This document shows, piece after piece, positions 1 through 9,751 of a stretch of DNA of 64,000 nt. Position 1 is the first letter of the stretch; each line of letters opens with the position of its first letter. A program made the position numbers and the translations under genes. Origin of the DNA: Bacteroidota bacterium. Its GTDB lineage: Bacteria; Bacteroidota; Bacteroidia; Chitinophagales; BACL12. The notes beneath the pieces were generated by a model. The model made no database searches, had not been told where the DNA came from, and worked only from the letters and a program-made list of their open reading frames with translations. The stretch lies in the NCBI GenBank assembly GCA_016706255.1, contig JADJJZ010000001.1:124001-188000 (forward strand), in the 5' to 3' direction.

Positions 1-1561
1 TTAATACATCATATTTTTTCAGATAATTAAAATGATGACATGCGATAAAGTTTGCCGAATTAATTAAATAAGTAGACCGTATCGGTGCTTTACCAGCGCG
101 CAAATGCGATACGGTTAAACTGCCTGATTTTTTTGAGTCATAAACAAAATAACCCTGCACATAATCGCCGGTAACATCGCCAATAATTTTAATGGAATTT
201 TTATTTGCACTCACAGTTCCATCTGCACCTAAACCAAAAAACAAACCGCGGAAATAATGTTGACTTTCCAATGAAAACAGCGGGTCAAAATCTAAACTGG
301 TATTAGTTACATCATCATGTATGCCAATTGTGAAATGGTTTTTAGGCTGCTCTTTATTTAATTCATCAAAAACAGCTTTTACCATGCCTGCATTAAATTC
401 TTTTGACGCGAGTCCGTATCGTCCGCCAATTATTTTTGGTGCCGGTAAATCCCAGCCTTCATTAAATGCATTTATTACATCTGAATATAATGGTTCTCCA
501 ATTGCACCGGGTTCTTTACAGCGGTCTAACACCACAATTTTTTTAACCGATTTTGGCATTGCCGCAATAAATGATTTGATAAAAAACGGGCGGTATAATC
601 TGACAGTCAGCACACCGGTTTTTTCACCCTGCGCATTTAAATAATCCACTACTTCGTGCACTGCGCCTGAGCCGGAGCCCATAATGATCACAACTTTTTC
701 AGCATCTGCAGCACCATAATATTCATATAATTTATAATTTCTTCCGGTAAGTTTTCCAAATTGTTGCATCATTTGATCTACTACAAAAGGAACATTTAAA
801 TAATATTTATTAGCAGCTTCGCGACTTTGGAAAAATACATCCGGATTTTGAGCAGTACCTTTTATAAAAGGATGAGCCGGATTTAATGAACGGCTGCGAT
901 GCGCCATCACATCATCAATACTTATCATTTTGCGAATAACATCATCGGGAATAATTTCTACTTCAGTTAATTCATGTGATGTACGAAATCCATCAAATAT
1001 ATTTAAAAATGGAATTCTTGATTTTAATGTAGCGGCCTGGGCAATTAATGCCATATCCATAGCCTCCTGTGCATTATTACCAAACAACATGGCAAAACCG
1101 GTTGAGCGGCAAGCCATTACATCACTGTGATCACCAAATATCGATAAGGCATGTGTTGCCAGCGCGCGTGCGGCAATATGAAAAACGGTTGGTGTTAATT
1201 CTCCTGCAATTTTATACATATTGGGAATCATCAACAACAAACCTTGTGAACATGTAAAAGTTGTAGATAAAGCCCCACCGGTTAATGCACCATGTATTGC
1301 TCCTGCTGCTCCTGCCTCACTCTGCATTTCTATAACTTTCGGAACCTGCCCAAATATATTGGTTAACATTTTTGATGACCACTCATCTGCCCATTCACCC
1401 ATTGCTGATGAAGGTGTAATTGGATAAATAGCACAAATTTCATTTGTTTTATAGGCGATAGTAGCGGCGGCTTCATTACCGTCCATAATATCGCGAACAG
1501 GTTCTTCATGTGTAGTAACTTGTTCGGTACCGGTTAGGTTTTTTTCAAGTATTGCTGACAT
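1..1561 (-). CDS. nifJ: Pyruvate:ferredoxin (flavodoxin) oxidoreductase, N-terminal part
   Basis: Oxidises pyruvate to acetyl-CoA and CO2, passing electrons to ferredoxin or flavodoxin, in the cytoplasm. The frame stays open from an ATG at 1561 to the window edge, giving 520 residues of an enzyme family that is usually about 1170-1200 long, so the iron-sulfur and C-terminal thiamine-binding parts lie outside. The visible part carries the family hallmarks YPITPSS (residues 46-52), TFTCSQGL (101-108), a GDHSDVM stretch and the domain II region with YRPF. No stop or frameshift is seen. Only about 180 bp without recognisable signals separates it from the next gene. A 2-oxoglutarate oxidoreductase is less likely because the N-terminal fusion order is that of single-chain NifJ. 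Confidence 0.93.
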   Translation of the reverse strand, partial: MSAILEKNLTGTEQVTTHEEPVRDIMDGNEAAATIAYKTNEICAIYPITPSSAMGEWADEWSSKMLTNIFGQVPKVIEMQSEAGAAGAIHGALTGGALSTTFTCSQGLLLMIPNMYKIAGELTPTVFHIAARALATHALSIFGDHSDVMACRSTGFAMLFGNNAQEAMDMALIAQAATLKSRIPFLNIFDGFRTSHELTEVEIIPDDVIRKMISIDDVMAHRSRSLNPAHPFIKGTAQNPDVFFQSREAANKYYLNVPFVVDQMMQQFGKLTGRNYKLYEYYGAADAEKVVIIMGSGSGAVHEVVDYLNAQGEKTGVLTVRLYRPFFIKSFIAAMPKSVKKIVVLDRCKEPGAIGEPLYSDVINAFNEGWDLPAPKIIGGRYGLASKEFNAGMVKAVFDELNKEQPKNHFTIGIHDDVTNTSLDFDPLFSLESQHYFRGLFFGLGADGTVSANKNSIKIIGDVTGDYVQGYFVYDSKKSGSLTVSHLRAGKAPIRSTYLINSANFIACHHFNYLKKYDVL

Positions 1562-1742
1562 AGAATTACATTTATTGTGAAATAAAATCAGGACTGCCTG
1601 AACGGAGGTAAACTTCGCAAGAAATCAATCTGAGTGGCATGACTCAGGTCAGCAAAAACGGTGATAAATGTCAATCCGTAAACAGGAATTGCTTTAGTAA
1701 ATGTTTTTTTGGGGCAAGATGTTATTACAGGCAAGCTTAAAA

Positions 1743-2672
1743 TTACCAGATACTAATTTGCACACTGCCAATTTCAGGTTTGCGGGCAGGAATATCCCAA
1801 AACCCATTGTATTGAATAGAAACAGGAACCTGATATCCATTGATGTTGGCCAGTTTTACATCCATTACCACATCAAAATCAAAAAGTGCAGTAAAATAAC
1901 TTAAGCTATAATGACGGGCTACAATTTGCATCGTTTTTTTATCAAACCAGGTTACCAATTCATTAATTACCACATCTTCACCCTTTTGTGTTTCGGGTTT
2001 TCGGGTGGTGGTAAAAACATAACAATCTACACCCGTAGTATATTTTTTCTGAGAGATGGAATAATCATAAAACTCACGCATTTCAGGACTAAAAATTTCC
2101 ATTTTATCTTTAATCAGCGGAATATTATCAACGGGTTGTCCCGGATTAAAAATTAATACCTTTAATTGTTCTTTTCTTTCATCCAGTTTTGAATCTGTAT
2201 TTTGATTATTATCCTCCAAAATCAGATTATTACAAATGGTATCCTTATACATGAAAATATAGGCAAACATTCTTGCTGTATAATAATGCATATCATCCTG
2301 CTTATCAAAAAAATCACCGGTATTAACTTCAAAATCGAAGTCCATCCATCTGCAATTATTTTCAAGATGCTGGAAAGTGCGGTTAGAATAACTTCCGGTA
2401 TTTAAATGTTCCTCATCGAACATCCGAACAGTTGCTGAACTATGGTATTCTATACGCCGCAAATTGCGAAAAGCTTCATAAAAAGTAGTATCTTCTTCTA
2501 CAAACCGAACAAAGTCGTTTACGTTAAAACCCTGTTGTACAGCAGTTATAACAAATGAGTCGAGGGTAATAATACCGCCAATTCCGGCCGAATCGTCAAC
2601 CTGCGCAAACACCTGCTTTCCCGCAGATATTAACAAAACGATAAGAAAGAATTGCCTAATTTTACCCAACAT
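1743..2672 (-). CDS. Exported protein of unknown function (309 aa)
   Basis: A signal peptide is clear: MLGKIRQFF, a hydrophobic stretch and an AQ cleavage site near residue 24. The mature part is mostly polar beta-type sequence, and the C-terminus contains WDIPARKPE. From memory this resembles the tail of Bacteroidota proteins that carry a carboxypeptidase-like regulatory domain plus a LolA-like fold, but the regulatory domain itself is absent here. The gene is divergent from the M1 peptidase at 2699. A TAATTTTG box sits 7 nt before the ATG. I assign no function; periplasmic or outer-membrane location is inferred from the signal peptide. Confidence 0.75.
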   Translation of the reverse strand: MLGKIRQFFLIVLLISAGKQVFAQVDDSAGIGGIITLDSFVITAVQQGFNVNDFVRFVEEDTTFYEAFRNLRRIEYHSSATVRMFDEEHLNTGSYSNRTFQHLENNCRWMDFDFEVNTGDFFDKQDDMHYYTARMFAYIFMYKDTICNNLILEDNNQNTDSKLDERKEQLKVLIFNPGQPVDNIPLIKDKMEIFSPEMREFYDYSISQKKYTTGVDCYVFTTTRKPETQKGEDVVINELVTWFDKKTMQIVARHYSLSYFTALFDFDVVMDVKLANINGYQVPVSIQYNGFWDIPARKPEIGSVQISIW

Positions 2673-2679
2673 AACAAGG

Positions 2680-2687
2680 CAAAATTA
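2680..2687 (-). promoter_or_regulatory. Bacteroidota -7 promoter box (TAATTTTG)
   Basis: Matches TAnnTTTG and lies 7 nt upstream of the ATG at 2672. The first codon of the divergent M1 peptidase gene is only 11 bp away, so the upstream promoter half would lie inside that coding sequence. Confidence 0.5.
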
Positions 2688-2698
2688 ACAATTCTGAT

Positions 2699-5101
2699 AT
2701 GCAACACCTTACGCGATATATTTTCTTGCTGTCCTTTATAATTACAACCAGCACATTATTTGGTGCAACACCAACCATCAGCGACTCAATTGACATTCGT
2801 CATTTTACCATACAATTAGACATAACCAATTATGCCGATCAAACTATTTCGGGCAGCGCAGAACTGGATTTGAAAATGAAAGTGGACAATATCAGCATGA
2901 TACCCCTTGACCTTACCGGACTCACTGTTGATTCAATTATTGATAATAATGGCAACAATTTAATTTATTCGCATATAGGTGAACAATTAAAAGTGCAGTT
3001 TGCAGGAATATTAAATACGGATGATTCAATTAAAATTACCGTTTATTATCAGGGCGAACCAGAAAAAGATTTGAGTTGGGGTGGATGGTACTGGAGTGGC
3101 GATTATGCGTATCAGTTAGGCGTTGGTTTTGATGCACTCCCACATAATTTTGGACGCATCTGGTTTCCGTGTTTCGATAATTTTATTGAAAGAAGTACAT
3201 TTAAGTATATCATCACTACAGAAGAAAATAAAAAAGCATATTGTGGTGGTTTATTAGAAAGTGAAACTGATAATGGTGATGGAACAAAAACATGGATATG
3301 GAATTGTGCGCAGTCCATTCCGAGTTATCTTGCTTCAGTTGCCGTTTCTACTTACACAAGTTATACCGATACTTATGTTGGTATTGAACGCGACATACCA
3401 ATTGAAATTGCTGTTAAACCGGAAGATTTAAGCGACCTCACAGGCTCATTTATTAATTTACATGGCGCCCTGAGTGCATTTGAAAATAAATATGGTGCTT
3501 ATTCCTGGGATAGAGTTGGATACGCAGTGGTGCCATTTAGTGGAGGCGCAATGGAACATGCTATGAATATTGCCTATCCCCTATTTGCAGTAAATGGCAC
3601 CATTACCTGGGAAAAATTATACGCACATGAATTATCACATCATTGGTGGGGAGATTTAGTTACCACCTCTACACCGCAGGAAATGTGGTTAAATGAAGGC
3701 TGGGCTGTTTTTTCAGAACATTTATTTACAGAAGCATTGTATGGAGAAATTGCATACATGGAAGCTGTAAAAGCAAATGCCGTTGATGTATTACATTATG
3801 CTGCAGCACGCGATGGCAATAATTATTTTGCAATTTCCGGAGTACCTGAAACGTATACTTATGGTGCAACAACTTACAATAAAGGTGCATCAGTAGTGCA
3901 TACTTTACGCGGTTATATGGGCGATGAATTATTTTTTAGTTGTGTGACTTCATTTTTAAATACACATAAATATCAACCAATTAGTGCAGCTATTTTACGT
4001 GATTATTTAAGTGATTGCAGTGGTATCGATTTAACTAATTTTTTTAACGATTGGGTATATCAACCGGGTTCACTGGCTTTTGAACTTGATGATATCGGAG
4101 CAGGGAAAAGTGATCTAAAGTCAATTTGTCTTGAACAAAAGAAATCGCATGCAACAAATTTAGGTAGTCAAATACCACTATCCGTATTTTTTATAAATGA
4201 TGATGGCGAGATAAAAGATTCTATAAATATTGTAATGAGTGGTGAAACAATGATGTTTGATGTTCCGGGTGGTAACGCAGTTGATTATAATATAGTTATC
4301 GATTATCGCAATAAATTAAATGATGCTGTAACATCTGACGAATTGTTTATTACAGAAGCATCAGGAAATATAACATTAAATAATGCCCTTATGAGCATTG
4401 ATGTAAACAGCATAGGCGGACCACGTTATTTATATGTTGAACAATATTGGGTAGCGGCTGATAATTTTAAATCGCCACATCCGGGATTACACGTAAATAC
4501 AGAACGTTACTGGCGGGTAATTAATAATTTTGAAGATAGTGATGATATCGAAGCAAATTTTAATTTTAACGGACAGGAAACTTTAAGCGGCGGGTATTTA
4601 GATAATGCATTTATTACAAACAGTGACGACAGTCTGGTTTTATTATACAGGATTGATCCTTATGAGGAATGGATGGTGTATGAGTATGCAGAAATAAATA
4701 CATTTGGTAGTACAATAGACAAACGCGGAACATTTGATTTAACAAAATTATTAAAAGGCGAATATTGTTTTGGCATTTATAACCATTCAATTCCTGATGC
4801 ACCACTTGATGTAAATTTAGATTGTCCTGAATTTGGAAGTATTCAAAATATTAATGCAAATTATATTCAAATTATCCCCAACCCTGCTGATAGTCAGTTA
4901 ACTATTGAAGCGAATCAAATTTGTTTTGGCAACCGGTTAATTATTGCTGATTTAACAGGTAAAATTGTTTATGAAACCAAGATTGTAACTGAAAAAACTA
5001 ACATTTCAACCACAGGCCTTCCGGCAGGAACTTATCAACTTTATGTTGAAAACCCCCATTCTGAGCGGATTTCGGCGGAAAAGGTGGTAATTATACATTA
5101 A
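2699..5101 (+). CDS. M1-family metallopeptidase with T9SS sorting domain
   Basis: A secreted zinc aminopeptidase-like protein of 800 residues. A signal peptide (about residues 1-22) is followed by the M1 beta domain and a catalytic domain. That domain has GGAMEH at 282-287 (the GAMEN exopeptidase motif, with His in place of Asn) and HELSH at 310-314, with the third zinc ligand Glu333 exactly 18 residues later. The last 80 or so residues (NPADSQLTIE, GKIVYET, LPAGTYQLYV) form a type A T9SS sorting domain, so the protein is expected on the cell surface or in the medium. It lies 20 bp upstream of the 3-hydroxyacyl-CoA dehydrogenase on the same strand. The GAMEN-to-GGAMEH change may alter N-terminal amine recognition. 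Family assignment is secure; the substrate is unknown. Confidence 0.9.
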   Translation: MQHLTRYIFLLSFIITTSTLFGATPTISDSIDIRHFTIQLDITNYADQTISGSAELDLKMKVDNISMIPLDLTGLTVDSIIDNNGNNLIYSHIGEQLKVQFAGILNTDDSIKITVYYQGEPEKDLSWGGWYWSGDYAYQLGVGFDALPHNFGRIWFPCFDNFIERSTFKYIITTEENKKAYCGGLLESETDNGDGTKTWIWNCAQSIPSYLASVAVSTYTSYTDTYVGIERDIPIEIAVKPEDLSDLTGSFINLHGALSAFENKYGAYSWDRVGYAVVPFSGGAMEHAMNIAYPLFAVNGTITWEKLYAHELSHHWWGDLVTTSTPQEMWLNEGWAVFSEHLFTEALYGEIAYMEAVKANAVDVLHYAAARDGNNYFAISGVPETYTYGATTYNKGASVVHTLRGYMGDELFFSCVTSFLNTHKYQPISAAILRDYLSDCSGIDLTNFFNDWVYQPGSLAFELDDIGAGKSDLKSICLEQKKSHATNLGSQIPLSVFFINDDGEIKDSINIVMSGETMMFDVPGGNAVDYNIVIDYRNKLNDAVTSDELFITEASGNITLNNALMSIDVNSIGGPRYLYVEQYWVAADNFKSPHPGLHVNTERYWRVINNFEDSDDIEANFNFNGQETLSGGYLDNAFITNSDDSLVLLYRIDPYEEWMVYEYAEINTFGSTIDKRGTFDLTKLLKGEYCFGIYNHSIPDAPLDVNLDCPEFGSIQNINANYIQIIPNPADSQLTIEANQICFGNRLIIADLTGKIVYETKIVTEKTNISTTGLPAGTYQLYVENPHSERISAEKVVIIH

Positions 5102-5121
5102 TATTGCGCAAATTTTGTGCA

Positions 5122-6009
5122 ATGAAAAACATTACGGTAATAGGTGCAGGAACCATGGGCAATGGTATAGCACACGTTTTTGCAATGAAAGGTTTTAAGG
5201 TAAACCTTGTTGATGTATCAGAAACTGCGCTGCAGAAAGCAGTCCAAACAATATCCGGAAATCTGGACCGAATGGTGGCAAAAGAAAAAATAACTGCTGC
5301 CGATAAAGACAACACTTTAGCTAATTTAAGCACTTATACTTCTTTCGATTATTCAGCAAATGCTGATTTAGTAGTTGAAGCAGCTACTGAACGAATTGAT
5401 CTTAAGTTGAAAATATTTACAGAACTGGATCAAATTTGCAATACTGATACTATTTTAGCATCTAACACTTCATCCATTTCCATTACAAAAATTGCTGCCG
5501 CAACAAAGCGTCCGGATAAAGTAATCGGTATGCATTTTATGAATCCGGTACCGGTTATGAAATTGGTTGAAGTAATTCGCGGCTATGCAACCAGTGATAT
5601 CACAACTAAAACAATTATGGATTTGAGCACCACGCTCGAAAAAGTGCCAGTTGAAGTAAATGATTATCCCGGATTTGTTGCCAATCGTATTTTGATGCCA
5701 ATGATTAATGAAGCAATTTATTCATTATACGAAGGCGTTGCCGGTGTGAATGAAATTGACACCGTAATGAAACTCGGAATGGCACATCCAATGGGTCCTT
5801 TACAATTAGCTGATTTTATTGGATTAGATGTTTGCCTCAGTATTCTCAATGTATTATACAACGGATTCGGCAATCAAAAATATGCACCTTGTCCGCTGCT
5901 GGTAAATATGGTAACTGCCGGATACCTCGGCGTTAAATCGGGCGAAGGTTTTTATAAATACGAGGCAGGCAGCAAAGAATTAGTTGTAGCATCTCGTTTC
6001 AAAAAATAA
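5122..6009 (+). CDS. hbd: 3-hydroxyacyl-CoA (3-hydroxybutyryl-CoA) dehydrogenase
   Basis: Oxidises L-3-hydroxyacyl-CoA to 3-ketoacyl-CoA with NAD(P) in fatty-acid or butanoate metabolism. The 295-residue protein begins MKNITVIGAGTMG, a Rossmann GxGxxG that must sit at the extreme N-terminus. I therefore choose the ATG at 5122 over a TTG at 5104. SNTSSISIT and the catalytic histidine motif HFMNPVPVMKLVE follow, then DYPGFVANRIL and the C-terminal helical domain ending in GVKSGEGFYKY. The length is typical for the single-function enzyme (about 280-295). It is close behind the M1 peptidase and 40 bp before the DDAH-like gene. Confidence 0.93.
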   Translation: MKNITVIGAGTMGNGIAHVFAMKGFKVNLVDVSETALQKAVQTISGNLDRMVAKEKITAADKDNTLANLSTYTSFDYSANADLVVEAATERIDLKLKIFTELDQICNTDTILASNTSSISITKIAAATKRPDKVIGMHFMNPVPVMKLVEVIRGYATSDITTKTIMDLSTTLEKVPVEVNDYPGFVANRILMPMINEAIYSLYEGVAGVNEIDTVMKLGMAHPMGPLQLADFIGLDVCLSILNVLYNGFGNQKYAPCPLLVNMVTAGYLGVKSGEGFYKYEAGSKELVVASRFKK

Positions 6010-6049
6010 TTAATTTTTTTTATCTCATCGATTACTAATTATAAATTAA

Positions 6050-6979
6050 ATGACACCTGTTTTTGCAAAAGCGTATGGCCCTGCCGATGTACATTTCCAA
6101 CTGGAAGATTGTGATGTGCGTGTTGAGCCAAGAAAAGTTTTGATGTGTACACCTGAATTTTACAATATTGTAGATGTAAAAAATGTACACATGCAAAATC
6201 AGAAAGGCAATGTAAATAAAGAAAAAGCAAACATCCAATGGGATGCCATCAGAAATACTTATCTCGCATTTAAAAATCAGAAATTAATTGATGAGGTACA
6301 TGTAATTGATGGCGTTGAAAGTCTGGAAGACATGGTATTTGTTGCCAATCAGAGTTTCCCTTGGGTGATGTGGAATGGCGAAAAAATTGCATTAATGAGC
6401 AGAATGCGTTTCGAAAACCGCCAGAATGAAGTGCCTTATATAGAGGATTTTTATAAAGACCATGGATATCGTATTGTTGATTTACAAAGTAAATATCATT
6501 TTGAAGGAATGGGCGATATGGTTGCACATCCGGGCCGCAGATTATTATATGGTGGTTATGGATACCGCAGCGAAAAACAAGTGTATGATGAAATTTCCAG
6601 AACACTGGATGTGCCGATTATTACGTTGGAATTAATTAACGAAAATCATTATCACCTCGACACTTGTTTTTTACCTTTAAATCACACAGAAGTATTAATT
6701 GCACCTGATGCTTTTGCTCCGGAAACAATTGCGATTATCAGAAGAATGTTTGAAGGCGTATATGAAATTCCTGAACATGAAGCAATTGAAGGTTTTGCAT
6801 GTAATGCGCATATTATTTATGGTACAAACAGAGCAACATCCGCTGCTATAATTCAAAAAAATAATCCCGTTTCATTAAATATTGTTCAGCAAAGCGCCAA
6901 TATTGTTGCTGAAGTTGAAACTTCTGAATTTATGAAAAGCGGAGGTTCTGTATTTTGTATCAAAATGATGGTATATTAG
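6050..6979 (+). CDS. Dimethylargininase/amidinotransferase-superfamily hydrolase
   Basis: A member of the guanidino-group-modifying enzyme superfamily (DDAH, arginine deiminase-like), 309 residues. The catalytic His-x-Asp element HLDT is at 202-205 and the nucleophilic Cys is at 303 in the C-terminal SVFCIK, the expected spacing for DDAH-type hydrolases. LEDMVFVANQ near residue 85 matches the substrate-loop region. It probably hydrolyses an arginine derivative to citrulline or ornithine plus an amine. The exact substrate (methylarginine, arginine or other) cannot be told from sequence. It stands alone between an acyl-CoA dehydrogenase-type gene and the biotin genes, with no arginine-pathway neighbour. 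Confidence 0.82.
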   Translation: MTPVFAKAYGPADVHFQLEDCDVRVEPRKVLMCTPEFYNIVDVKNVHMQNQKGNVNKEKANIQWDAIRNTYLAFKNQKLIDEVHVIDGVESLEDMVFVANQSFPWVMWNGEKIALMSRMRFENRQNEVPYIEDFYKDHGYRIVDLQSKYHFEGMGDMVAHPGRRLLYGGYGYRSEKQVYDEISRTLDVPIITLELINENHYHLDTCFLPLNHTEVLIAPDAFAPETIAIIRRMFEGVYEIPEHEAIEGFACNAHIIYGTNRATSAAIIQKNNPVSLNIVQQSANIVAEVETSEFMKSGGSVFCIKMMVY

Positions 6980-7031
6980 CAGTCGACTTGGTTGAAATCA
7001 CAATATTTCAATCTGATATGAGGATAGTTTT

Positions 7032-7658
7032 ATGAAAAAGATTTTCGTAACCGGAATTGGTACCGATATTGGTAAAACCATTGTTTCTGCAGTAGTAGTT
7101 GAAGCATTGCAAGCCGATTATTGGAAACCAATACAAAGTGGCGGTTTAGATTATACTGATACTCAGCGTGTTCGCAACCTCACTTCAAATCCTAAAAGTC
7201 AATTTTTTCCTGAAAATTATTCATTCAAACATCCTGTTTCACCGCATCTGGCTGCAGCAATGGAAAGCACTTCCATTTCACCTGAAACGCTCATCACCCC
7301 AGAAACAAAAAATACATTGGTAATTGAAGGAGCAGGCGGATTGATGGTACCGCTGAACGGCAATTTTTTAATGCTGCACCTCATTCAACAATTACAGGCG
7401 AGCGTGTTATTAGTTTCAAAACATTATTTAGGCAGTATAAATCATACTTTACTCACGGCCAGTGTTTTACAGGCAAATAATATCCCTGTAATCGGAATTG
7501 TTTTTAACGGAAATGAACATCTTGATTCAGAAACCGCAATTTTAAATTATACTGCCTTACCTTTAATCGGCAGAGTTGATTTTGCCGACGTAATTGATAA
7601 ATCATTTATCAAACGTAATGCAGATAAAATAAAATCAACGTTAACAAAACGATTATAA
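7032..7658 (+). CDS. bioD: Dethiobiotin synthetase
   Basis: ATP-dependent ring closure of 7,8-diaminopelargonate with CO2 to give dethiobiotin, the penultimate step of biotin synthesis. The 208-residue cytoplasmic protein starts MKKIFVTGIGTDIGKT, with the Walker A loop GTDIGKT at 10-16. VIEGAGGLMVP near residue 97 is the second conserved nucleotide/substrate loop. Length is typical (about 210-230). It is followed by bioA after 3 bp, so the two are surely co-transcribed. No other bio gene is in the window. Confidence 0.95.
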   Translation: MKKIFVTGIGTDIGKTIVSAVVVEALQADYWKPIQSGGLDYTDTQRVRNLTSNPKSQFFPENYSFKHPVSPHLAAAMESTSISPETLITPETKNTLVIEGAGGLMVPLNGNFLMLHLIQQLQASVLLVSKHYLGSINHTLLTASVLQANNIPVIGIVFNGNEHLDSETAILNYTALPLIGRVDFADVIDKSFIKRNADKIKSTLTKRL

Positions 7659-7661
7659 ACC

Positions 7662-8936
7662 ATGGATAGTAACGGACCAATTTGGTATCCCTTTACTCAA
7701 ATGAAACTGGCCACTGAGCCCATTCATATTATGCGTGGTGCAGGTGCATTGTTATCAGATAAAGATGGCAAGCTTTATATTGATGCCGTTTCGAGCTGGT
7801 GGACCAATATTCACGGACATGCTAATGCCTATATCGCACAAAAATTATACGAACAAAGTTTACAATTAGAGCACGTAATTTTTGCAGGATTTACACATAC
7901 TCCTGCAATTAAACTCGCACTCCGTTTGTTAATTCATACGGAAGGACATTTTTCGAAAGTGTTTTTTTCTGATAATGGTTCTACCGCTGTAGAAGTAGCC
8001 TTAAAAATGGCTATTCAATATCACAGCAATACTGGAAGCTCAAAAAAAACAATTATTGCATTTGAAAACAGTTATCATGGCGATACATTCGGTAGTATGA
8101 GTGTGAGCGACAGAGGTGCATTTACGCAACCTTTTCATGATAAATTATTTGATGTCACTTTTATTACACCACCGCTACCCGGAAAAGAAGAAGAGAGTTT
8201 AAAGCAATTACAAAATTGCCTGAATAAAAATGATGTTGCTGCATTTATTTATGAACCACTGGTAATGGGTGCAGGTGGAATGTTGATGTATCAGCCTGAA
8301 CATCTGGAAGCGCTATTAAATCTGGCTAAAAATGCAGGTGTTATTTGTATTGCTGATGAAGTGATGACAGGATTTTACAGGACAGGCAAAATGTTTGCAA
8401 GTCACTATTGTGAAACCCGACCGGATATTATGTGCCTGAGTAAAGGCATTACCGGCGGCACTATGGCTTTGGGTGTAACATTATGTTCTACAAAAATATT
8501 TGATGCATTTTACAGTGATGATAAAATGAAAGCACTTTATCATGGTCATAGTTATACAGCAAATCCACTCACCTGTGCTGCTGCAAATGCAAGTCTTGAT
8601 ATTATTGAACAAGCAGGATTTACAGATAATGTTGTAAGTATCACCAATATTCAATCTGATTTTGCAGAACGATTAAAACTATTTAAAACAGCAGAAAATA
8701 AAAAGGTAGAAAATATTCGTCAGCACGGAACTATTTTAGCCTTTGATGTAATTACACCACATCAAACAGGATATTTTAATACGATCCGAGATGAGATGTA
8801 TCAATTTTTTATTGCTAACGGCGTGTTGTTAAGGCCTTTAGGAAATACCATTTACATTATGCCACCGTATTGTATTAATGTTGAACAGATGGTAAAAATT
8901 CACGCAGTTATTTTGGCGTATTTAGCACAACCTTAA
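7662..8936 (+). CDS. bioA: Adenosylmethionine--8-amino-7-oxononanoate aminotransferase
   Basis: A PLP enzyme that makes 7,8-diaminopelargonate from KAPA and supplies the substrate of BioD encoded just upstream. The 424-residue class III aminotransferase has WYPFTQM at the N-terminus (BioA-specific), SSWWTNIHGH, YHGDTFG, the PLP-ring Asp at 232 in IADEVMTGF and the Schiff-base lysine at 261 in LSKGITGG. The start ATG follows the bioD stop by 3 bp. Its stop codon overlaps by 4 bp the stop end of the convergent crotonase gene. Confidence 0.96.
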   Translation: MDSNGPIWYPFTQMKLATEPIHIMRGAGALLSDKDGKLYIDAVSSWWTNIHGHANAYIAQKLYEQSLQLEHVIFAGFTHTPAIKLALRLLIHTEGHFSKVFFSDNGSTAVEVALKMAIQYHSNTGSSKKTIIAFENSYHGDTFGSMSVSDRGAFTQPFHDKLFDVTFITPPLPGKEEESLKQLQNCLNKNDVAAFIYEPLVMGAGGMLMYQPEHLEALLNLAKNAGVICIADEVMTGFYRTGKMFASHYCETRPDIMCLSKGITGGTMALGVTLCSTKIFDAFYSDDKMKALYHGHSYTANPLTCAAANASLDIIEQAGFTDNVVSITNIQSDFAERLKLFKTAENKKVENIRQHGTILAFDVITPHQTGYFNTIRDEMYQFFIANGVLLRPLGNTIYIMPPYCINVEQMVKIHAVILAYLAQP

Positions 8937-9715
8937 TCCCATTCAGGTTTCTTTTTATCGATAAACGATTGAATACCATGTTTGCAGTCGTTTGTAGCTC
9001 TTGCTTTGGCATTCATTTCAGCAGCGTAATTTAATGCTGTATCTAAATCCATTTCCTGCACTGCGGCAATCATTTGTTTAGTTGCTTTTAATGATGCACG
9101 GCTGGTTTGCTGAATTAATTCTTTACATAAATCATCAACAACACTTTGAATATTTTCTATACCAACAACGGCATTTATGAGACCAAGATCCTGAGCCTGG
9201 GCTGCAGAAATTAATTTTCCGGTGAGTAATAAATCTTTCGCATTGCGTTCACCTATCTTGCGCAACAAAAATACCATCACAATCGCAGGGATAAATCCGA
9301 TTTTCACTTCTGTATAACCAAATTTTGCTTCGTCTACTGCAAATGAAAAATCGCAAATAGCAGCCAGACCGCAACCTCCGGCAATGGCATGTCCTTCTAT
9401 TTGTGCGATAACAGGTTTTGACAACGTATAAATCTGTTTATATAATTCCATTAGTGAGGATGAATCTGCAAGGTTTTCATCATAGGTGTTTTTCTGCAAC
9501 GATTGCAAATAAGATAAATCAGCACCTGCGCTAAATACTTCACCTTTTCCTTTTAAAACAACAACTTTAACAGCAACGTTATTATCTGCATCTGTAAAAG
9601 CCTGTTTTAATTCAGCAACCAGCTCGGCATTAAACGCATTTCGTTTTTCTGGCCGGTTTAAGGTGATGGTGCCAACCTTATTTTCTATTGTATAAATGAT
9701 GGTATTAAATTGCAT
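8933..9715 (-). CDS. Enoyl-CoA hydratase/isomerase (crotonase) family protein
   Basis: A 260-residue crotonase-fold acyl-CoA enzyme, cytoplasmic. Landmarks are NRPEKRNAFN (20-29), the oxyanion-hole segment FSAGADLSYL (61-70), GHAIAGGCGLAAICDF (108-123) and FGYTEVKIGFIP (132-143). The second catalytic glutamate of hydratases is present (E136), but the first (rat Glu144 position) is Gly116. This weakens a plain hydratase call and would also fit an isomerase or a methylglutaconyl-CoA hydratase-like member; the reaction is therefore left open. It converges on bioA with a 4-bp overlap. Confidence 0.86.
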   Translation of the reverse strand: MQFNTIIYTIENKVGTITLNRPEKRNAFNAELVAELKQAFTDADNNVAVKVVVLKGKGEVFSAGADLSYLQSLQKNTYDENLADSSSLMELYKQIYTLSKPVIAQIEGHAIAGGCGLAAICDFSFAVDEAKFGYTEVKIGFIPAIVMVFLLRKIGERNAKDLLLTGKLISAAQAQDLGLINAVVGIENIQSVVDDLCKELIQQTSRASLKATKQMIAAVQEMDLDTALNYAAEMNAKARATNDCKHGIQSFIDKKKPEWD

Positions 9716-9751
9716 AATATAAATCCTGAACGAAAGTTAACCGTTTAGTTG

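Noticed and set aside
5104..5121. TTG start for the 3-hydroxyacyl-CoA dehydrogenase.
   Set aside because: The Rossmann motif starts right at MKNITVIGAG, and the ATG at 5122 gives the family's normal N-terminus.
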